DNA of 64,000 bases from an uncultured Corynebacterium sp. (lineage in GTDB: Bacteria > Actinomycetota > Actinomycetes > Mycobacteriales > Mycobacteriaceae): contig NZ_CAMICL010000006.1 of NCBI RefSeq assembly GCF_946221105.1, positions 13,163 to 77,162 of the forward strand, written 5' to 3'. The notes beneath the pieces are model-generated. The model made no database searches. It was given only the letters and a program-made list of their open reading frames with translations, and was not told the DNA's origin. This document shows, piece by piece, positions 59,931 through 64,000 of the stretch. Positions within the stretch are counted from its first letter, which is position 1. Every line of letters begins with the position of its first letter. A program made the position numbers and the translations under genes.

Positions 59931-60293
59931 ATGACCACTACTACTTTGCTCTACGACACCCCGGTTGACCTGCCGCTTGCACCAACCGAGGTTGCCCCCG
60001 CTTCATCCCGCGAGCCGCTGTTCCGTGAGGCGCTCGGCATGTCGCTGCGCGCGTTCCGCGCGGACAAGGGTGTGACGCTGCGTGCGCTGGCGAAGGAAGC
60101 GCGAGTGTCCTCCGGCTACATCTCCGAGCTGGAGCGCGGCCGCAAGGAGGTTTCCTCCGAGCTGCTGGCCTCGTTGTGCGAGGCGTTGGGCACCACGGTC
60201 TCCGAGGTTCTGCTGGAAGCTGTGGCGAACATGTCGCTGCACTCGTTCACCGAAGAGCTGGAGCGCACCACGCCGGCCGCAGCGGAAGCGTAG
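59931..60293 (+). CDS. clgR: XRE-family transcriptional regulator ClgR
   Basis: Activator of clp protease, DNA-repair and psp genes in corynebacteria and mycobacteria. 120 residues with an HTH of the Cro/CI type (GVTLRALAKEARVSSGYISE, LERGRKEVSSELLASLCEAL), a non-conserved N-terminal 35 residues, and an Ala-ending tail (PAAAEA) reminiscent of the ClpP-degraded C-terminus of Streptomyces ClgR. ATG 59931 follows GGAGGG. It lies 71 bp before pspA, the gene it is known to activate in M. tuberculosis. Confidence 0.9.
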   Translation: MTTTTLLYDTPVDLPLAPTEVAPASSREPLFREALGMSLRAFRADKGVTLRALAKEARVSSGYISELERGRKEVSSELLASLCEALGTTVSEVLLEAVANMSLHSFTEELERTTPAAAEA

Positions 60294-60364
60294 CCGGCAA
60301 TCCGCGACTACAGTGGTTGGCGATTAACGCAATCTACTGACAGAAAGGTCACGGTGCTTTAGCC

Positions 60365-61234
60365 ATGGCGAATCCCTTTACCAAGTTCTGGAACTACCTG
60401 ATGGCGCTCTTCGACAACAAGATCGAAGAAAACGCAGACCCGAAGGTCCAGATCGAGCAGGCCATTAACGACGCTCAGCGTCAGCACCAGGCACTGTCCC
60501 AGCAGGCGGCTGCCGTGATTGGCAACCAGCGCCAGCTGGAGATGCAGCTCAACCGTCGCCTGGAGGACGTTGAGAAGCTGCAGGCGAACGCTCGCCAGGC
60601 ACTCCAGCTCGCCGACAAGGCGCGTGGCGAGGGCAACGCTCAGAAGGCGCAGGAGTACGAGAACGCTGCCGAAGCCTTCGCAGCTCAGCTGGTGACCGCA
60701 GAGGCCGGCGTTGAGGACACCAAGCAGCTGCACGACCAGGCGCTGCAGCAGGCGGCCCAGGCGAAGCAGGCCGTCGAGCGCAACGCGGCTCACCTGCAGC
60801 AGCAGGTGGCGGAGCGCTCCAAGCTGCTGTCCCAGCTGGAGCAGGCGAAGATGCAGGAGAAGGTCTCGGAGACCATGCAGTCCATGAACTCCATTACCGC
60901 CTCCGGCCCGAACCTGGACCAGGTGCGCGACAAGATCGAGCGCCGTTACGCCAACGCACTCGGTGCCGCCGAGCTGGCACAGAACTCCATCGAAGGCCGC
61001 ATGGCTGAGGTGGAGCAGGCCGGTATCCAGATGGCGGGCCACGGCCGCCTGGAGCAGCTGCGCGCTGAGATGGCGGGCGAGCTGACCGCCGGGAACAAGC
61101 AGGCCATCGAGCAGGGCAACTCCGCACAGGGTGGTGCTTCCAAGGGCGGTGCTGCTGGTTCTTCGAACCCGGTCGGCGGCAATGTTTCCGACGACGCTGT
61201 CGCACAGCGCATGCGCGAGCTGCGCGGGGAGTAA
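60365..61234 (+). CDS. pspA: PspA/IM30 family membrane-stress protein
   Basis: 289 residues, almost wholly helical coiled coil (about 25-190: VQIEQAINDAQRQHQALSQQ onward), beginning with an amphipathic helix (PFTKFWNYLMALFDNKIEE) that binds damaged inner membrane, and a C-terminal Gly/Ser/Ala-rich tail. PspA oligomers protect membranes under stress. It follows clgR as in mycobacteria (35-kDa antigen locus). AAAGG lies about 17 bases before the ATG, a poor spacing; no better start exists because a stop (TAG) is immediately upstream. A strong terminator follows. Confidence 0.93.
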   Translation: MANPFTKFWNYLMALFDNKIEENADPKVQIEQAINDAQRQHQALSQQAAAVIGNQRQLEMQLNRRLEDVEKLQANARQALQLADKARGEGNAQKAQEYENAAEAFAAQLVTAEAGVEDTKQLHDQALQQAAQAKQAVERNAAHLQQQVAERSKLLSQLEQAKMQEKVSETMQSMNSITASGPNLDQVRDKIERRYANALGAAELAQNSIEGRMAEVEQAGIQMAGHGRLEQLRAEMAGELTAGNKQAIEQGNSAQGGASKGGAAGSSNPVGGNVSDDAVAQRMRELRGE

Positions 61235-61258
61235 CCGCGTAGCCAGCGAAGCTTACGT

Positions 61259-61290
61259 AGGCGCCGAGGATTATCCTCGGCGCCTTTTAT
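61259..61290 (+). terminator. Terminator after pspA
   Basis: AGGCGCCGAGGA (61259-61270), loop TTA, TCCTCGGCGCCT (61274-61285), then TTTTAT: a perfect 12-bp stem with T run. Confidence 0.93.
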
Positions 61291-61410
61291 AATTCATGCA
61301 GAGTTCACACAGGAATAACTTAGGTTTTAACAAGTTGTCTTAAGTTCTTGTACGTCTGTCTGTGCTCCGGAGTGGGCGCAGCTCGTTTCCCGAACTGAAA
61401 AGGCTTTTGT

Positions 61411-64000
61411 ATGACCGGCAAGGTGAGATTTGGCCGCGTAGTCGTTCCGACATTCGCTATGGCACTTGCAACTGGATTTGTCGCTTCCCCCGCGCATGCC
61501 CAGACGTTCAATCTGGTAATCAACGAGATTGAAACCCAGGGCACCGATTGGGTGGAGCTGTACAACCCGACATCGTCCCCGATTAGCCTTAAGGGTTGGT
61601 CGATCAAGGACGACAAAGCTGAGGAAACTCTGCCGGCGAAGGACAGCGTGCCCGCTGGCGGTTTGTATGTTTACGAGCCGGAGCTCGGGCTGGGGAAGAG
61701 CGACGAAGTGTCGCTTCTCAATGGTGGTAAGACGGTCGACAAATACAGCTGGTCGTCCCATGGTCCCTATGCGCGCACTCCAGACGGGACCGGCAACTTT
61801 AAATCTGTGAAGAGCACAAGTCGCGGCGAGCCAAACGACCCGAAAACATTCAAGGGCGTCCTTGAGTCAACTGGCCCCGAGGGATGGCCTAAGGGTCTAC
61901 AGATTAAGGATCTAAAGCTCCTAGCGGATGCGGATTGGTCCGGCGCTGACTTCGATAGCGAGGGCAACCTCTGGGTAGTCAACAACGGCACGGCGACGCT
62001 GGCAAAGCTCACCTATTCCGGAAACGGAAGCTACACCGTCTCACGGACGTGGACTATGCAGTATCCGAACGGTTCCGGGACACCGGACGCTGAGGGCGTC
62101 ACCATTGGACCAGACGGAGCCATTTATGTCGCAACCGAGCGCGACAATGGAAATAACAAGACGTCGAGGCCTTCAGTGCTCCGTTACGTTCCAACATCTG
62201 GTGGTGGAAGACTTCGCGCCACGAACGAATGGAACTTCGAACGCATTGCTAACGTGTCCGGTTCGAATGGCGGCTTGGAAGCGATCTCCTATATCCCGGA
62301 CTACGGCGAAAACCGTTTTGCGGTTGGTGTTGAAGAGACCGGGGAGGTCCTATTCGTTGAATTAGATCCGAAGACCAATTCGCCCAGGCTGCTCCAGCGT
62401 CTCAAAACGCCGTTTTCCGGTGTTATGGCCTTGGACTACCGCCAGGAAGAGAAGCAGTTGCGAGCGCTTTGCGACGATGCTTGCAACGGCCAGTCGATCC
62501 TGCTCGAGTTTGAATCTGGCTCACAGAAGTGGGGGCCAGTCTCTGAGGTTGAATCCCGCCCGGCGAAGCTGGGGAACACCGCAAACGAGGGATACGCGTC
62601 GTACACGGTGTCCGGTAAGTGCGTTGCTGGAAAGTCCACGGTTACGACGCGCTTTGCGTGGGTAGACGACGGCGAAAGCGACGGCGTGTCCATCCGCACC
62701 GCGGAGCACTCCACGGAAGTTGAATGCAAACCTGAGCCGACTACGCCGCCGGCGATCCCGACCACGACTAAGAAGATTACGGCCACTGTCACGGCTTCCA
62801 CGGTGACGACGACTCCGACGAAGACTGCCGCGGCTGTGACCACCACTCCGACGGTGACAACTACGGCGGAGACGGTGACGGTAGTGCCGACTACGACGGC
62901 GCCGACGGTGACGACCACCCCGACTGAGGTTGCCCCGACGGTGACGACCACACCGACGAAGACGGCTGCGGCTGTGACGACCACCCCGACTGAGATCGCG
63001 CCGACGGTGACGACCACGCCGACTGAGATCGCGCCAGCGGTGACGACCACGCCGACTGAGATCGCGCCAGCGGTGACGACCACGCCGACTGAGATCGCGC
63101 CGACGGTGACGACCACGCCGACGAAGACGGCTGCGGCTGTGACGACCACCCCGACTGAGATTGCGCCGACGGTGACGACCACCCCGACCGAGATCGCGCC
63201 GACGGTGACGACGACGCCGACCGAGATCGCGCCGACGGTGACGACTACCCCGACTGAGATCGCGCCGACGGTGACGACGACGCCGACCGTGATCGCTTCG
63301 ACGGTGACGACCACCCCGACCGAGATTGCGCCGACGGTGACGACCACCCCGACCGAGATTGCGCCGACGGTGACGACCACGCCGACCAAGACGGCTGCGG
63401 CTGTGACGACGACGCCGACCAAGACGGCTGCGGCTGTGACGACCACACCGACGAATACAGCCCCGGCGGTGACGACCACGCCGACGGTGACTACTACGGC
63501 GGAGACGGTGACGGTAGTGCCAACAACGACCGCTGACGCCGTGACCACCACGCCGACCGAGGTTGCCCCGGCGGTGACCACCACGCCAACGGTGACTACT
63601 ACGGCGGAGACGGTGACGGTAGTGCCAACAACGACCGCTGACGCCGTGACCACCACGCCGACCGAGGTTGCCCCGGCGGTGACCACCACGCCAACGGTGA
63701 CTACTACCGCGAAGACCGTGACAGAGACGCCGCGCACGACCGCACCGACCGAAACGATCATCCCGCGTACCACAGCGGATACGGTGACAGAGACGCCGCG
63801 CACGACCGCACCGACTGTGACGGTGGTGCCGACCACGACCGCTGACGCCGTGACCACGACGCCGACCGAGGTTGCCCCGGCTGTGACCACCACGCCGACG
63901 GTGACTACTACGGCAAAGACCGTGACGGAGACGCCGCGCACGACTGCACCGACTGTGACGGTGGTGCCGACCACGACCGCTGACGCCGTGACCACGACGC
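61411..64000 (+). CDS. Large secreted lamin-tail-domain protein with Thr/Pro repeat stalk (3' truncated by window)
   Basis: Open from ATG 61411 to the window end (at least 863 residues). Signal peptide (VVVPTFAMALATGFVASPAHA, cleavage after AHA). Residues about 30-115 are a lamin-tail domain (LVINEIETQGTDWVELYNPT, LKGWSIKDD). About 160-400 look like an SdiA-regulated/esterase-like-phytase beta-propeller (ADWSGADFDSEGNLWVVNNG, DAEGVTIGPDGAIYVATERD). From about residue 450 on comes a Thr/Pro/Val/Ala stalk of 11-residue units (TPTEIAPTVTT) and, later, 35-residue units. Probably a cell-surface protein with a glycosylated stalk; the anchor would lie beyond the window. AAAAGG precedes the ATG. Base composition before the repeats is lower in GC than the neighbours. 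Confidence 0.82.
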   Translation, partial: MTGKVRFGRVVVPTFAMALATGFVASPAHAQTFNLVINEIETQGTDWVELYNPTSSPISLKGWSIKDDKAEETLPAKDSVPAGGLYVYEPELGLGKSDEVSLLNGGKTVDKYSWSSHGPYARTPDGTGNFKSVKSTSRGEPNDPKTFKGVLESTGPEGWPKGLQIKDLKLLADADWSGADFDSEGNLWVVNNGTATLAKLTYSGNGSYTVSRTWTMQYPNGSGTPDAEGVTIGPDGAIYVATERDNGNNKTSRPSVLRYVPTSGGGRLRATNEWNFERIANVSGSNGGLEAISYIPDYGENRFAVGVEETGEVLFVELDPKTNSPRLLQRLKTPFSGVMALDYRQEEKQLRALCDDACNGQSILLEFESGSQKWGPVSEVESRPAKLGNTANEGYASYTVSGKCVAGKSTVTTRFAWVDDGESDGVSIRTAEHSTEVECKPEPTTPPAIPTTTKKITATVTASTVTTTPTKTAAAVTTTPTVTTTAETVTVVPTTTAPTVTTTPTEVAPTVTTTPTKTAAAVTTTPTEIAPTVTTTPTEIAPAVTTTPTEIAPAVTTTPTEIAPTVTTTPTKTAAAVTTTPTEIAPTVTTTPTEIAPTVTTTPTEIAPTVTTTPTEIAPTVTTTPTVIASTVTTTPTEIAPTVTTTPTEIAPTVTTTPTKTAAAVTTTPTKTAAAVTTTPTNTAPAVTTTPTVTTTAETVTVVPTTTADAVTTTPTEVAPAVTTTPTVTTTAETVTVVPTTTADAVTTTPTEVAPAVTTTPTVTTTAKTVTETPRTTAPTETIIPRTTADTVTETPRTTAPTVTVVPTTTADAVTTTPTEVAPAVTTTPTVTTTAKTVTETPRTTAPTVTVVPTTTADAVTTT
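62800..64000 (+). repeat. Tandem 33-bp and 105-bp repeats encoding the Thr/Pro stalk
   Basis: In-frame 33-bp units (11 residues, PTVTTTPTEIA and variants with TKTAAAV) run from about 62.8 to 63.47 kb; then near-exact 105-bp (35-residue) units begin at 63484 and 63589, followed by diverged copies to the window end. All are coding, on the + strand of the lamin-tail gene. Confidence 0.9.

Noticed and set aside
60294..60364. ClgR operator upstream of pspA
   Set aside because: I looked for the CGC...GCG-type ClgR site; GCGATTAACGC is present but has the opposite half-site order, so I do not claim it.
62436..63995. 519-codon reverse-strand Val/Thr/Gly repeat frame
   Set aside because: It mirrors the in-frame 33-bp repeats of the forward lamin-tail gene, which has a signal peptide, domains and a Shine-Dalgarno; the reverse frame has none.
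62800..64000. CRISPR or noncoding satellite
   Set aside because: The repeats are in frame with the secreted protein and encode a regular Thr/Pro stalk.

Overview
The window is a gene-dense stretch (roughly two-thirds G+C) of a Corynebacterium chromosome. Evidence for the genus is conserved gene order and content: rpsB-tsf-pyrH-frr-cdsA-rlmN, dxr-rip1-ispG-penicillin-binding lipoprotein-map, mycothione reductase beside malate:quinone oxidoreductase, rimP-nusA-ylxR-infB-rbfA-nrnA-dinF-phosphoesterase-Ppt-truB-ribF, rpsO-pnp, dapB-thyX-like-dapA-RNase J, and ftsK-terC-pgsA-cinA-clgR-pspA. The species cannot be named from the sequence alone.

Layout. 1-6.3 kb: translation and phospholipid genes (S2 C-terminus, EF-Ts, UMP kinase, RRF, CdsA, RlmN) with an inserted reverse-strand amidase. 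6.5-13.6 kb: a DUF2631 membrane protein, then the MEP isoprenoid enzymes Dxr and IspG flanking the Rip1 site-2 protease, a penicillin-binding lipoprotein and methionine aminopeptidase. 13.7-19 kb: two small secreted/anchored paralogues, mycothione reductase, an alpha/beta hydrolase and Mqo. 19-28 kb: SelO, a uroporphyrinogen methyltransferase, an RsmC-like methylase, an orphan Phd/YefM antitoxin, a sirtuin, a PD-(D/E)XK-like gene flanked by unusual repeats, a DUF1648 membrane protein, YaaA, ProRS and a DUF4439-like lipoprotein. 28-40 kb: the nusA-infB superoperon and its usual companions. 40-51.9 kb: rpsO, pnp, a nonsense-interrupted aldehyde dehydrogenase, a DUF6230/DUF6114 pair, an AMIN-like lipoprotein, and the lysine branch (dapB, dapA) enclosing a ThyX homologue that has lost the ThyX motif, then RNase J. 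52-64 kb: two tandem secreted paralogues, a TIGR03085 protein, FtsK, a repeat-rich intergenic region with a yybP-ykoY-type Mn riboswitch in front of TerC, YciI, PgsA, CinA, ClgR, PspA, and the first 2.6 kb of a large secreted lamin-tail protein with a Thr/Pro repeat stalk that runs off the end.

Three patterns cut across the genes. (1) An exact 11-mer, CGTCGATAAGC, occurs 11 times on both strands and belongs to a broader CGTCGNNAAGC family counted 38 times by eye; one intergenic copy is a 26-bp palindrome. I know of no described function. (2) Many genes have a TANNNT-like hexamer 6-8 nt before the start codon and no Shine-Dalgarno sequence, i.e. probable leaderless mRNAs. Three divergent gene pairs are separated by exactly 31 bp holding two back-to-back -10 elements, and a fourth by 24 bp. 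(3) Between ftsK and terC lies an array of GATGCTTAC elements, eight direct and four inverted, spaced alternately 14 and 17 bp. No tRNA, rRNA, CRISPR array, prophage or insertion sequence was recognised.
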